Assembly: GCA_005281725.1 (NCBI GenBank)
Contig: SSBO01000012.1
Span: forward strand, 7,421,603 to 7,485,602
Source: Wuchereria bancrofti
Lineage: Eukaryota; Nematoda; Chromadorea; Rhabditida; Onchocercidae
Direction: 5' to 3'
DNA length: 64,000 nucleotides
Made by a program: the position numbers and the translations under genes. Positions 26,201 through 36,789 of the stretch are shown here, piece after piece. The notes under the pieces were generated by a model that had not been told where the DNA came from, did no database searches, and saw only the letters and a program-made list of their open reading frames with translations. How positions within the stretch are numbered: the first letter of the stretch is position 1; every line of letters starts with the position of its first letter.

Positions 26201-26977
26201 TAATATGATATTTCTTTTGTTTCATGATTCAGGAAGGAAGGAAAACAAAAAAAGATAGGAAACGGTGAAGAGAACAAACTTCTGTAGCCAAAGCTTGATT
26301 AGCACTGTGTGCAAGAAGATAGCGTACAACAGACTCGTGATTCTCTTGCGCAGCCATGTAGAGTGGTGTAAAACCGTTCAATGATTGTACGTTAACATTA
26401 GCATCATTTTCAACAAGTATTGTGACGATCAGTTCTTGTCCTGCTAATGACGCTATGTGTAACGCCGTATTACCTTTCTGAAAACATTAATGATGACAAC
26501 AAGGCTAAATACATTGTGCAGCAAAAACGATAATACGAAATGCAAACTATCAATAACAGAACGAAAAGGAAGAATCCACTCATATATATGTATAAATTTA
26601 ACCTTCGTAGCAGCATCAACATCTGCTTTACGTTTCAGAAGTTCGCGGACCACTTCATGATGACCTTCTTTGGAGGCCAAATGTAATGCATTAAGTCCAT
26701 TCGCATTGCATGTATTGATATCAGTTCCCAAACGCAGTAGTTCAAGCACACGATCTAGATTTCCAGCTCGCGCTGCTCGTAAAAAACTTGCACTGCTCTC
26801 GCCCTGTAAAATATCTTATTTGATTCTGTCTCACAGTAGAAGATTGATCAATGAAGGTGTACAATTATAAAACACTACTTTATTGGAGTGCTGACTATTG
26901 TCAGAAGGAACTTGTTGCTGCTGTGATTTTGGCACTTCTGCAGGCCAGCCAGCTGCCTCGACTGCAGGATTGATCAT
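8834..26977 (-). CDS. unc-44: UNC-44-type ankyrin, short-tail isoform
   Basis: Membrane-skeleton adaptor that links membrane proteins to spectrin; in nematodes UNC-44 organises axons and neuronal microtubules (family knowledge). Exons read here: 26879-26977, 26603-26803, 26280-26477, 24853-25008, 24391-24530, 23935-24121, 23601-23846, 23399-23521, 22936-23043, 22573-22722, 22322-22492, 22048-22215, 21764-21868, 21463-21616, 21235-21395, 20887-21067, 18652-18761, 18203-18271, 17876-17967, 17003-17135, 16686-16910, 16406-16594, 16064-16278, 15858-15970, 15539-15716, 15215-15428, 14916-15056, 14438-14690, 14149-14324, 13955-14060, 13753-13830, 13501-13655, 13024-13237, 10439-10486, 10016-10129, 8834-8979. 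They sum to 5,517 nt, or 1,838 codons plus stop, with every junction in phase. The start [10 protein letters not shown] is the first ATG after an unpaired TTTTGTAG acceptor at 27006, probably a spliced-leader site. An upstream 5' exon cannot be excluded. The least certain joins are 14060, 13237 and 10486. Confidence 0.88.
9150..9205. repeat. AT-rich TAA-type simple repeat
   Basis: Imperfect TAA/AAT units in the unc-44 intron between 10016 and 8979. Confidence 0.85.
10016..10129 (-). other. unc-44: Branch-point exon of unc-44 before the short and giant tails
   Basis: Encodes [13 protein letters not shown] followed by [16 protein letters not shown], a basic T/R-rich segment like the one preceding ankyrin tails. 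It leaves a single G. Both the short terminal exon (from 8979, starting GA) and the giant exon (from 6253, starting AA) take two bases, giving TTLPG-DLIRL or TTLPG-ERPPS. This is where the two isoforms would part. Confidence 0.72.
10439..10486 (-). other. unc-44: Small linking exon of unc-44 (48 nt)
   Basis: Flanked by ATTTCAG and GTGAAA. Read in the phase left by exon 13024-13237 it gives [16 protein letters not shown] and leaves one base, exactly what exon 10016-10129 needs. It joins the shared tail to the short and giant C-termini. Confidence 0.6.
10590..11356 (-). CDS. unc-44: Alternative C-terminal exon of unc-44 (255 codons)
   Basis: A long open exon follows a TCACCACATAG acceptor at 11357. 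Its phase takes two bases and matches the single base left by exon 13024-13237, giving [18 protein letters not shown]. It reads to [11 protein letters not shown] and TAG at 10590-10592. Joined to the shared exons the total is 5,976 nt (1,991 codons plus stop). The protein is hydrophilic with a short helical, leucine/arginine-rich part ([15 protein letters not shown]). An ATG at 11486 opens the same frame further upstream, next to a CCTTTTAG acceptor, so an internal trans-spliced start is the other possibility. No known domain is recognised. Confidence 0.6.
11773..11968 (-). CDS. unc-44: Possible alternative C-terminal exon of unc-44
   Basis: An open frame begins [20 protein letters not shown], has an alanine-rich middle and ends with KGQNVHE and TAA at 11773-11775. 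A phase-0 acceptor (GTGCGAG) at 11969 would join it to exon 13501-13655, which also ends in phase 0. The polypyrimidine tract is weak and no family match is recognised. It may instead be a chance ORF. Confidence 0.35.
13024..14060 (-). other. unc-44: Acidic C-terminal tail exons of unc-44
   Basis: Exons 13955-14060, 13753-13830, 13501-13655 and 13024-13237 follow the death domain. They encode [20 protein letters not shown], an E-run with [18 protein letters not shown], an [18 protein letters not shown] segment and a lysine/acid-rich exon beginning [11 protein letters not shown]. Phases run 0-1-1-0-1 without conflict. If the last donor at 13024 is not used, the frame reads two more codons (GL) and stops at 13016-13018, so this exon could itself end a protein. 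The exact acceptors at 14060 and 13237 are chosen on phase and are the least sure. Confidence 0.65.
14149..14690 (-). other. unc-44: Death-domain exons of unc-44
   Basis: Exons 14438-14690 and 14149-14324 encode a death domain. Visible pieces are [51 protein letters not shown] and [14 protein letters not shown], the usual ankyrin order of helices. The second exon is taken to start at 14324 because only that acceptor keeps phase (253 nt leaves one base, then two bases and 58 codons). A serine-rich tail follows and runs to HYPE before the donor at 14149. Confidence 0.88.
17709..17726 (-). other. unc-44: Candidate 18-nt microexon before the first ZU5
   Basis: On the minus strand TTATTTCAG is followed by an 18-nt segment, CAAACTTCTCCACAAAAC, and then by GTGAGT, so both splice sites are strong. 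Exon 17876-17967 leaves two bases and exon 17003-17135 takes one, so the frame holds with or without the microexon. Inclusion adds six residues and gives SKLLHKTFLISF; skipping gives PSFLISF. It sits at the linker-ZU5 border. Not confirmed by RNA. Confidence 0.55.
18295..18388. repeat. 47-bp tandem duplication in an unc-44 intron
   Basis: Two adjacent copies (18295-18341 and 18342-18388) of GATTTCCCTTGAAAGAGACT and the following 27 bases differ at only a few positions. They lie in the intron between exons 18203-18271 and 18652-18761. Confidence 0.93.
20172..20203. repeat. CAA trinucleotide microsatellite
   Basis: About ten CAA units in the large unc-44 intron between exons 20887-21067 and 18652-18761. 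Read as protein it gives poly-Q, poly-T or poly-V frames, which are not coding. Confidence 0.93.
20887..26803 (-). other. unc-44: Ankyrin-repeat exons of unc-44
   Basis: Fifteen exons encode roughly two dozen 33-residue ankyrin repeats with the consensus TPLHxAAxxGH..VV..LL..GA. Many introns fall at repeat borders, and most exons here are multiples of 3 nt, consistent with repeat duplication. The block opens with [15 protein letters not shown] and closes with [20 protein letters not shown]. It then passes into a T/E-rich linker ([13 protein letters not shown]) and an acidic SDSEDEG segment typical of ankyrins between repeats and spectrin-binding domain. No repeat exon contains a stop or frameshift. 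The repeats bind membrane partners by family analogy; no specific partner is visible here. Confidence 0.93.
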
Positions 26978-27005
26978 CAGTAATTGAGTTTTATCAGTTA
27001 CCCGC

Positions 27006-27015
27006 CTACAAAACA
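27006..27015 (-). promoter_or_regulatory. unc-44: Probable spliced-leader acceptor of unc-44
   Basis: CATTTTGTAG-like acceptor (here ATGTTTTGTAG) with no partner donor seen upstream, 28 nt before the first in-frame ATG (26977). Similar unpaired acceptors precede the AN1 gene, TFAM-like gene, selenophosphate synthetase, MAD2, COX10 and the acyl-CoA reductase. Confidence 0.5.
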
Positions 27016-30000
27016 TTCGCATGTTCATATTTTCTCTTTTGTTTAAAACATGAACAAATATATATTTGCCACACAGAAATAAATGACTAACTATAGATGA
27101 TAACCACCTGTACTTGTCATAAAACAATGGGAAGACTGAAAGCGAAAATAAATAACCAAATTGCATATAATGTTTCGAGAATGTAATGCCAGTCATCAGA
27201 GCAGCACCAATGAGACTATCAGGACTACAGTACACCTCGTTTCACCACTATATAGTAGGATACAGGAAAATCATTCGCACTGGTCAACACGATGATATTA
27301 GGAGAAAGTGGTAAAACAATCAATCGACATGGTAAGCAACCGTACCGAATGCTAAATCACTCACCAGCAGAAGTTGAACAAAACAGAAGGCAACAGTGAC
27401 AAATCAATCGTAGACGTATGATTAAATCAAGTTAAACAGCTAACCTAAATCTCACTCCACCAAACAAAAGACAGAAACTAATTGAACAACTGAGCAGAAA
27501 ACACTGCATACGAGATCTTATCTTTTCCATATATGACCATAACAAGTTATCCCAAAGAATATAAGAGTTCATTCAGTCCAATAAGAGTTCATTCAATCAA
27601 TAAGTAACATTTAAAGACGAATTAGTAATGAGGTTCGACTGAAAAATTTTCTATATTTCCATAGGAAAAGTCTGTGCAGGTATTTGAGAAAAGCTTAAAT
27701 TAAAAATGTTAGCCATGAGACATGATATAACAAGTCGGCATAGAAACCAGTAGCTAACTTTTGTTATTTTTCAACACCATTCTTTTAGGCAGATTTTAAT
27801 GATACAGTTAAATACAACATACTTTCACAAAATTTGTTGCATTTTATTGAGCTATGAAGAGTAGCAACAGATTCGTAACAGAACATGTTTCCGGATCTAA
27901 ACGGATGATCTTTGCTACCGACAAACTAATGACAGAAGTAACAAAAAGGACATCGAACTTAAGACTGTTTGCCTCGATTTCCTCATATTATAATAACCTA
28001 GTAAATTTCAATTTGTTTTTTTTGAATGGAAATACCATCCAACCACGTCTAGGTCACCCTAACGTCTAGATCAAATTAAAGTAGACTTTGAAAGACTGAA
28101 GTAATAGAGAAAATATTCAATGAAATGATAAATTGTGCACTTTTTAATCAGTGTTATCGTTACTACACAATACAAGATTGGCAATATAAGAAGCGGAACT
28201 TCGCTAATTCGTGCTTCACGAGCACTGTCTAAAGTGCGTTCGTATCTGTCACTTATCATTCACATCTCTAAATCAAGGCAATAGCCATATGTAAAATGAA
28301 TGAGGTAAATTGTGTACAAATTGGTAGCTATAACAGTAATAGTAATAGTGGTAATATAACAGTACAGTAATAGTAAAAACGCTTAATCCGTAAATGGATT
28401 GCTAAATTAAGGACTTACATCCAAAACTTTGTAGAGGGCAGCATGAACCGAATTACTGAATACTTCTTAGGTATAATGATACTTTGTAACTTAATGGAAA
28501 AAATAATTTTGCACTGACAGCGAGAGAGAGTGGAAGAACACCATGTTAACAACACACAATGACATGTGACAGAGTGCTAGGTCATTTTTTAAGCACATTC
28601 AGTTAACATTCTTCGAATTACACTTGGAAAGTAATTTTAAGTTGTCTTGGCTGTCCGTTTAAGACCACTACTCATTCTCATTACCTTAACAAGCTCACAT
28701 ACCTTAAACGCCTTCTGATAATCTTAGGAGAAATGATGTGGCCGAGCCCAGTAACTCCTCATTCCATAAAATCGCTTCACTTGCACCAATGTCGCATTCA
28801 TTCAGGCATACTCTATTCCTAACCGAAAATACTTGATGGTCACTAACACTGTGTAACTAACAACCGGTGTAACAAGTGAAGGAATAAAGAAGGTTCTATA
28901 AGGAAGTTTAACAAATGTTCGCCATCACTATGATAGGTAAAAAGAAATAGACTGTTTGATTCACTGTTAAATACTTCCCGCAACAACAAGTATTCCCGTA
29001 ACTGTCCATTACCTATGTAACTCTGCAGGTAGACGACTAGCAATACTTCCTTTAATCTTTAAAAGGAAGCACTCGTATCTCATCGGCTCTTGAGTTATTT
29101 ATATGTAAGAATCAGCGACATGGAAAAGAATGATCCATCCGCACTATCTCTTTGTTGTTAATTTGTGTTCATTTGTTAATTTATGATTTCAAAATCACGA
29201 AAAAACGAAGAGGAGAGTAATGACAGGCAGAGAGTTCACGACACGACATTACCCTGGAACCATTCGTAATATGACAGTGAATTTAACTTTGTAAGCCAGA
29301 AGAAAGCAATAAATCAAACAGAAATATACAAAAAAGAACCTACACAGTAGTAATATGCACATTTATATTCAAGTCTTGAAATGATAATTGTATAACTTCA
29401 CAACAGACTGTTAAAGTCACTGCTATGTAGCTACTGGAAATATTACTTGATCCACTGCTACTAACCAGTTACGAAATATTAAGTAGGAAAAACCAAAAAC
29501 TCGGATAATCCAACTTTTTATCGGTGGTAGATCCGTTGCTGTGTCCACGTGCAGAACGCTTCGTCAGCATGTACCAACCGCTTAAAAGGAGCATCGCTAA
29601 TCACTAAATAAGTTCGCAACCACCTGCTAATCTCTTCTTGCCAACACAAGATAACTAACCGGTAGATGATTAAGATGATATAAATGAAAAATAAGAAAAA
29701 GGAGAATATTTAAAAAGTGGAAATGGGTGGATAAGGAAAGCAGAATCCTACGAAAGTGAGTACTGTTTAATGAACATTTTGATAAAAAAGAATGAGCAGT
29801 AATGTTGAATATATGCACTACTGTGGGTAAACAATTTCGACCACGGAATATGCGAGACAAATAAGAAGAGCACATCATCGCATGGCCTTAGTCTTTCGAA
29901 TTTCGGATGAGCCAAGTCAAACAATGTGTCTCGTAAGAGAGGAAAAGGAAAAGATAGAGAAAGAGAGAGAGACAAAGAGCATTAGCAGTATATGTTGGGA

Positions 30001-30366
30001 ACAGTCTTGGACTGGGTCCAGTTGCGGGAACAATAAGCAGCCCAAATGCCACATCCAACACACCCTCAACACCCATCCTGATCCGACAACAATCACCCCG
30101 CCTCACGATCAGAGAGTAAAGGAAGTAGGAGGTGTGTCGACGGATAGAAAAGCGACATGTGTCTCTCTGCTTGGGTGAGAGTGGTAGTGCTGCTGTTTGC
30201 GGCGAGAATGGATCGATTCGGTAGAATTATGGGTGCGGACCTATCTCCCCATCGGTTCGACTGTCCTAACCAAATTGATTTGAATTTTAAATATGTACGG
30301 ATGAAGAATTTAGTCGGAGACACTGATGAGGGAAGTGCGCTGCTCACTCGCTAGAGGCATCATCCT

Positions 30367-30633
30367 ATGGGTATTCTCTACACTATTCCGCATCCTGTCG
30401 AATTTCGTTTCGCAGAAGGAGACCGCTTCATTGTGATCTCCAGAAAGATAATGGAGCAAACATTGTCTTGGTCGAAACCGAGAAGGGTGCACATTGCAGT
30501 CTACGCTTCCTATACCAATAAACACCTTCCAATAATTGCGGTAAACGTAGACTTCATTGGGCTCTATTTTCCACTCCATCCAAAAGCATACACAGAAAAT
30601 GACCAGAGATACAAAACACCATCGAGAACGTGA
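30367..30633 (+). CDS. Unrecognised 88-codon ORF
   Basis: Reads from MGILYTIPHPVEFRFAEGD to NDQRYKTPSRT. Codon content looks more balanced than in nearby intergenic ORFs, but the opposite strand is open here too (30310-30579). No splice context, signal peptide or domain is evident. It is kept only because it falls in the GC-richer patch upstream of unc-44. Confidence 0.15.
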   Translation: MGILYTIPHPVEFRFAEGDRFIVISRKIMEQTLSWSKPRRVHIAVYASYTNKHLPIIAVNVDFIGLYFPLHPKAYTENDQRYKTPSRT

Positions 30634-31492
30634 AAAACCACCATATGTAGTGGGCTAGTTTAGCGCTTTATTTGAATATGGAAAATGAATTTCGATTTGT
30701 CTCTTAAAAGGCTAAGAAAGAGGTGTCCAAGCATAATATATAACTTTTATTTTTTCACTTGACTGTAAGACACGATATTAACTAATCTAATTAACCTTTG
30801 TAGCGATGCTGCGTGAGACATACAATCAAGTTCGTCGCACTCTGAATGCCTTACTCTTTGGCCCCCGAGTCAACATTAAGTCAAATTGGCTTGTCTGTTG
30901 TGGTTTTTCCATTCGACCGATGTAAATATTTCTAATTCAACGTTCTGAATATACATAAAAATGCTAACTAGGTGATAGTTCTTTTTTTTAACTTTCCAGT
31001 GCAGAATAGCCACTTATGGAAGTAATTCAGTTGTCATTCTGAAATTCCAGACGGTCTATGGAAATAGGTAAGATCTGACACCACTGTAGTGCAAGCAGTG
31101 AGTAGAGAAAAATACACTTCCGAATACCTAATATGGTTTTGTTCCCACGTGTTTTTTTGTGTGGAAAGAATATTGAGATCGATTACTGCCATTCATTCAA
31201 ATCTGGGTATATTTTGTGTTCAAAACTTCGCTCGCTGGCTTGATCCTCACTAGTTACCTGGCGACTTGTCACTATACGAGTAAGCTGATAAGCCGTGTTT
31301 TTCTTACCATGAGAAAAAAGTTAACAAAAGTCAGCTAATGGTCACTTGAGAATGATCTTTCCCACTGAAACAAATGAGATAAAAATTAGATGCATAGATT
31401 TTTACTGCTCTGTTCCTCAGCGATGGCTAAAGGGACAAATCAAAACCCCGTTCTCCATATTGCAAACAACTGGAACTGTAATATTACTCAGG

Positions 31493-31519
31493 GATGTCGG
31501 TAGCATAGCTACCGACATC
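31493..31519. repeat. Perfect 12-bp inverted repeat with 3-nt loop
   Basis: GATGTCGGTAGC, loop ATA, GCTACCGACATC. It lies alone in the gene-poor region. The stem is GC-richer than its surroundings. No U-run or promoter context is seen. Confidence 0.9.
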
Positions 31520-32771
31520 TTCAAGTGATTTTTGATTCATAAAAAGCTCCTCAAGGTAACATTGCAAAACTGAGCTTCTATACGGGCATCATTGCTCCAG
31601 AAGTAGTCTCTAATCTAACAAGTACCTTAATATACAGAGAAATACCCGTACAACTATCATACATTCTTACTTTATACATTCTAATCCAGTTACAGAAACA
31701 ACAATGAATGACTACTGACATTCTTAACCTTTACACAATCTCACATCAACATTACAAGAGCGCAGTAAACTTATATAAAACCAGTAGTAAGCTATCCTAC
31801 ATTCTGCACAACTTGGAGATCTCGGAGGAAACAGAAAGTGCGTTGCACATTCTGACACATTTTGGCCTACCTAGAACATTGTGAAGGTACCCTGAAATCC
31901 CTACTACCACTGATTATGTAGGAAATTATATGCGGCTCGGGTAATCCGTAAACAACGCTGTAATCCGATACTGGAAATTACTACCATATTGCACTGAAAA
32001 CAATTTCCTGAGCTTTATTTATTCAAGAAAACTTTATTATAAAAGATGTACAGTGAAACACCAAGCCGCTCAAGAATCATAGTGCTTAGATGACAGAAGC
32101 AGATGTAGCTTTTTAAACATCATCCGAATTTTATTCAAGTGTAAATAACAGCTACAATTGTTTCCTGTTATCCAAATAACTTGAAAAATAAGTGGTTCCC
32201 CAATTCAACGTTCGTGCTTTCAATTAGAGCAAATCAATGCCGGCTGACGAACTTAAAAAGACACTATCAATCAGGAGTTATCGAACGTGCTCCATACTTA
32301 AGGTTTGTTTTACACTGCAGGCGACATCGCATGCTTCCCCATAAATTGAGGAATATAAGATATATAAGTGCTTGAAAAATGGCTTAACCAACTCAACTAA
32401 CACATGCTTTTACACATGTTATTGAAAAGTAATGACAACTTGCAGTCTCTTCGTAACTCTTAAAAATATGCAGTGGAATAACGAGTGAGACATGTATTGG
32501 ACTGGTACTCTAAGCTGCCAACCTGCAAATGTTGCTGATTAATCTAATTTTAAAAACTTATAAAATAGATCTAAGGAATAAAGCTGTTAATATTTGCTCC
32601 ATTACTGTGAGAAGTTAAATAATAATTAGTGGAATGAATGAGGTGCATTAACCTCACAGTGACCTCATAAAACTGAAAAAAAAAATCAAATTACTTTCCT
32701 TAGATGATTCTGAAATCAGGAATTATTGAGAATAACATATGAAGATTTTTATACAACCTAAACTTAAGCTT

Positions 32772-35304
32772 TTAGTCGCTGACATCCTGTAGTTTACGAA
32801 CGCGAGTGCATGTATGCATTCCAGCAGGTCGATGTCGAGCGCACAAAGTTTTACCGCACCTGAAAACATAGTAGATGTAATATTAATAAAACAAAACAAA
32901 CTATTGTTCGAATATTACTTACCTGCACTGAAATGCAGCTGAAATGTTGTTCAATTTGACAGCACATACACTGCAACGCTGTTGCGACTGGTACCCAATA
33001 AGAACTTTCTGCGCTCGTGAAACAGCTGAAGGACGACGAAATGCGGAACATGAAAAGTTTGCTTCAGTTATACGTCGACGTGGAAGCTCATCATCGCTTG
33101 AAGTCACATCTGAGCCCTTTAAGTGAAATTTTTTCTTAATATAAACAAAGTGAACGAAATACTGAGATAAGAGAAAAGAAGGAATACCATACTCGGTGGT
33201 GATGAGAAAAGGCTGCAAGCGGTATTTTTGGCTTGCTTCTGGCTCGAGTCCTTTGAATGGCTGCGGATCCATTACTCACTCCATGATGTTTACGACGTAC
33301 ACGTAATCTAGAAACGCCTGGTTGAAGAATTAGATTCTTCTGAATGGAACTGCTGATGACCACGGCTTTGAACTGAAATGGAAGGAGAGCGGGACGCTGG
33401 AGGAAAGATAAAATAGAGTGACAGCAGTTAACCTGAATTTCTTATGCATTAAGTTCAGCAAGGAATAAATATACAATACGGTATAAAGAATACCTTTTGA
33501 ATTCGTTACTGAGATCACAGACTACCATACCAGAAGAGAACTCGGATCCATCCTCAGAATGAGTATTCAAGTCTGCTACAGGCGAAATGGCACGCGATTG
33601 CATCATAATAAATAGCTGGTCACGAGCAGAACTACTTACTGATTCACTATGGCAAAGTTTTAACGTCTCTTCTAAATAAAAGAAATCTGAAGAAGAAGCA
33701 GACTACTATGGATCCCTTAAAACGTTTGAAAATAGAACCTTTGCTAGGATTCTGACGAGTTCTTCTATCTCCATATTTTGCTCCAGACAATGTCGAAGTT
33801 TCAAAAACCTGAAGTAATTTATACGTTAATGCGCATACTACAAATTTTTTCTAATTACAGATGACATTTAGTCCTATTTCATTAGATGGACACTTTTTTC
33901 AAATAAAACCTTCGCAGAAGAGTTGATACCATTGCAAGTACAGCTTTTGTCGTCATCACATTCCGTATCACCAGCAGAACTTTCTTTAGCACTCGTATCT
34001 TCTGGAGCAGAAAGAACATGCTTCTCCTAGAATCTGATTTGCAAATTTAAGTATAAGCAGCGCTTTTCCCAAAGAAACGAATTTCTTTCATTAAATTCAT
34101 TAGAGGTCAAAAATCTCGCGTTTTTAACCTATGTAATAATTAATTGTCCACTTTACTTTATTACTAACGTGAAGCTTATGCTAGCACTTACAATCGACTT
34201 CGCTGAAACATTCTGTTTCATCTGCCGTCGCAGCTCACACATTCGGAATAGAGTTTGACGATTTTCATTTAAATTCTGTTCATCAAAGAAGCGTAATCCT
34301 TCCCAACAATCTCCCTTTTTCCTGCAACCATAAGGACCCTAGAATTTCAAATCTTTGAAAGGGCTTAAGCACACTGCTGGTAAGGTTTTACGTAGCACAT
34401 AAATTATATAAAAGCTCAAAGTCCCCTACTAGATACCACACCACGCAAGTGTTATAAATGTAATATGAAAAAACACTAAGAAACAGAAAACTAACTGTTC
34501 AGATTGTGCAGAACATGGCACTACTGCATGTTTTTCGGGAACTGCTACTGCCAGAGGTCCCGATCGTGTGATAACTACTAGACGCACTAGTGAGTTATTT
34601 CGGATGCCAAGGTCATAAAGCAATGTTTGTCCACACAATTCCGATAATGACAAATCGTCAAAAATTAGACCTTGATGATATGGGAAGAGGCCTGTGCGAT
34701 GCCAGATTTTCATCTAAAGTTAGCAAGTTCTGAGACTAGTATAGTTATGACCAATTACGACAGTTATGTTGGAAACATGTATGAGAGCGACAAAGTTTTA
34801 CGATATCAATTTTGTGTGTAACACAATGGGGTGGACAACAAACAATGACTGAGAAAAAATTACATATATGAAGTTCATAAACAACCTACAAGATGTATAT
34901 TATCAGACAAATGTTACATATGTTGAATAAAATATTATAAAAGTTGTATGAGGTAGGGAGATCAGTTACGACTTCATTCTGTAATTTAAAAACATCGGGG
35001 TAACCAGTACCTCTGCCTTATACGAAACAAAATCGTTAACAAAATTGTTATGTCCCAAACAGGCTCCACAATCTCACATGGACTTTAGTTGACAGATCTC
35101 AGAGCTGATTCAAACTGAGGTAGTTTTAAAATATAAAGAAGGATTAGTTACCTTTAAACTGTCAACAGTCTCGCACAATGTTACACTCTGTTCCCATTTG
35201 TGTCCCGTTACTGATGAAACTAATATTGTGAAGTCTTTCGCACCGTTGTAGTCGGCCGATGAACTGGTATGCTTGGTGATAATGTGCTCATCGTTCGATG
35301 ACAT
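32772..35304 (-). CDS. Ubiquitin-like and AN1 zinc-finger protein (ZFAND4-like)
   Basis: Exons 35152-35304, 34496-34713, 34192-34321, 33910-34026, 33739-33808, 33526-33671, 33193-33372, 32923-33116 and 32772-32859 total 1,296 nt, or 431 codons plus stop. The first two exons encode a ubiquitin-like fold (FTILVSSVTGHKWEQSVTL, GLIFDDLSLSELCGQTLLYD). The last two encode an AN1 finger, CSVC then CRCGKTLC then HRPAGMHTC. The middle is serine-rich and probably disordered. This domain order matches animal ZFAND4/ANUBL1, which is longer in vertebrates. AN1 proteins are tied to ubiquitin and proteasome biology; the exact role is unknown. An AATTTAG acceptor 11 nt before the ATG suggests trans-splicing. 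The donor at 33526 was chosen on phase. Confidence 0.85.
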
Positions 35305-36789
35305 TACTGATATCCTAAATTTCATTAACGACGTTGTATATCTCAGTACAACACAGCAGCAACACTGCAGTAACTTCTTGGATTTTTTGACGAAATCCCT
35401 GTACTACTACTATCAAAAAATTTTTATGCCAATTTCATAACATATAGCCTTTGCTAACAGCTCAAAGTGTACCAATAAGTAAAAAGATAGGCATTCTTGA
35501 TCCGTCTTCCTATGCATCAAGCACATCGTACCATGTAATCCTCACGCAAATAACAAATGCGCACGTCATCACAATTGCTTCTTTCGCATGCATCAACCAA
35601 CCGTGAAATCTTCACCGGCCAGCAGTGTTGAAATTGGAACCGATGAAATGGATTAACGAGCGTTTCTTGAATGGCTTCCGCCGTTCTTCCTACACATCCC
35701 ATATATAAATTGTGGAAGTGAAAGGATTCTACCCGTTCACCTGTCTCGCAGAGCTTAGGGTTTACATGAAATTCAAAATGATACGCAGAATAACAAATGC
35801 TTAGTTGTCATTTTGTCAGTTCGGTGATTTTTTCTTTGAAATTGTTGATTATACTGGTGGCTTCACTGCATTGTGCTGAAATAATCGAACCAGAGAAGCA
35901 CCTTTGCTCTTCTCATGTAATACATCTCTTGACAAAAGAGCATCTCTTCCATAACAGCATAAACTTCCTAAGCATATATCTCACCACATCCTTATGATAG
36001 TACAGTAACTCGATACTAAAATGTACAAGTCATCGGTTTGTGTTTGTTTTCTCCCTACAGGTTAGAAGTGACTTAAAATGTTCATCAGATACGCTTTTAT
36101 CTCAATGGAAGTTCTCGCCGTTTACATATTATTGACTACTCCATGATATTTATATATACCCAGGTATTTTTGTAGTTTTTCACCTCTTTTAACACATTCA
36201 CTATCATAGCAAGATTACCTTACGTTTTCGGAATATTATGGTTTGTTCATTTATGCTGCAATTATAATTTTAAAAGCTGCTTTTTATAAAGAAAGCTCTT
36301 CATCATTAAAATTAATTTGGGATGTGCTCCTCGTTTCATACGTTCCTGTTTTCTTCATTCTGAGTCGTTTCCAAATAAATATTAAAGTCTGTTGTACACC
36401 AAATCAAATATTTCTTTTAAATTGCTCACGGGAACATATATCTATACAATGAAGATACGAAGAACATAATTTGCAGATCACATGCAACAACTGCGCTTAT
36501 TAGTTGGGAAATGGAAGTATATGAAGCCTACATAAACTATTTCACTATACAGTGTCATGTCCCAGATGAGATTGTTATGAAGCAATGAACTAATAGGAGT
36601 GCCAAATTTTTGCAGTGTTGCGGTAAAATGCGATATAAGAATGCTTTGTTTACCTAGATGCATGACGAAAATAAGTACGAGCAAAAAAAATATTTCTGAA
36701 CAGGTTGATTTTGTGGATAATAAGAAGCTCGTGGACATAAGGTGCAGAGACTGCGAATATCCTCTGTTACAAAAGCAATATAATAATGT
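35305..36789. other. Intergenic region, sfrp-1 3' end to AN1 gene
   Basis: About 1.5 kb between two genes on the same strand. It should hold the sfrp-1 3' untranslated region and the promoter of the AN1 gene. No further gene or repeat was recognised. Confidence 0.5.

Larger units (their letters stand above)
27006..32771. other. Long region without a recognised gene upstream of unc-44
   Basis: About 5.8 kb between the probable unc-44 start and the AN1 zinc-finger gene. Only short unrelated ORFs occur. The part around 29.9-30.6 kb has a purine-rich GAGAGA stretch and higher GC than its surroundings and could hold the unc-44 promoter or a distant 5' exon. A perfect 12-bp hairpin lies at 31493-31519. 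No tRNA, rRNA or spliced-leader gene was recognised. Confidence 0.5.

Noticed and set aside
26879..27235. Upstream extension of the first unc-44 exon as coding
   Set aside because: The frame is open but Phe/Tyr-rich and non-conserved in character, and a TTTTGTAG acceptor at 27006 separates it from the acidic start.
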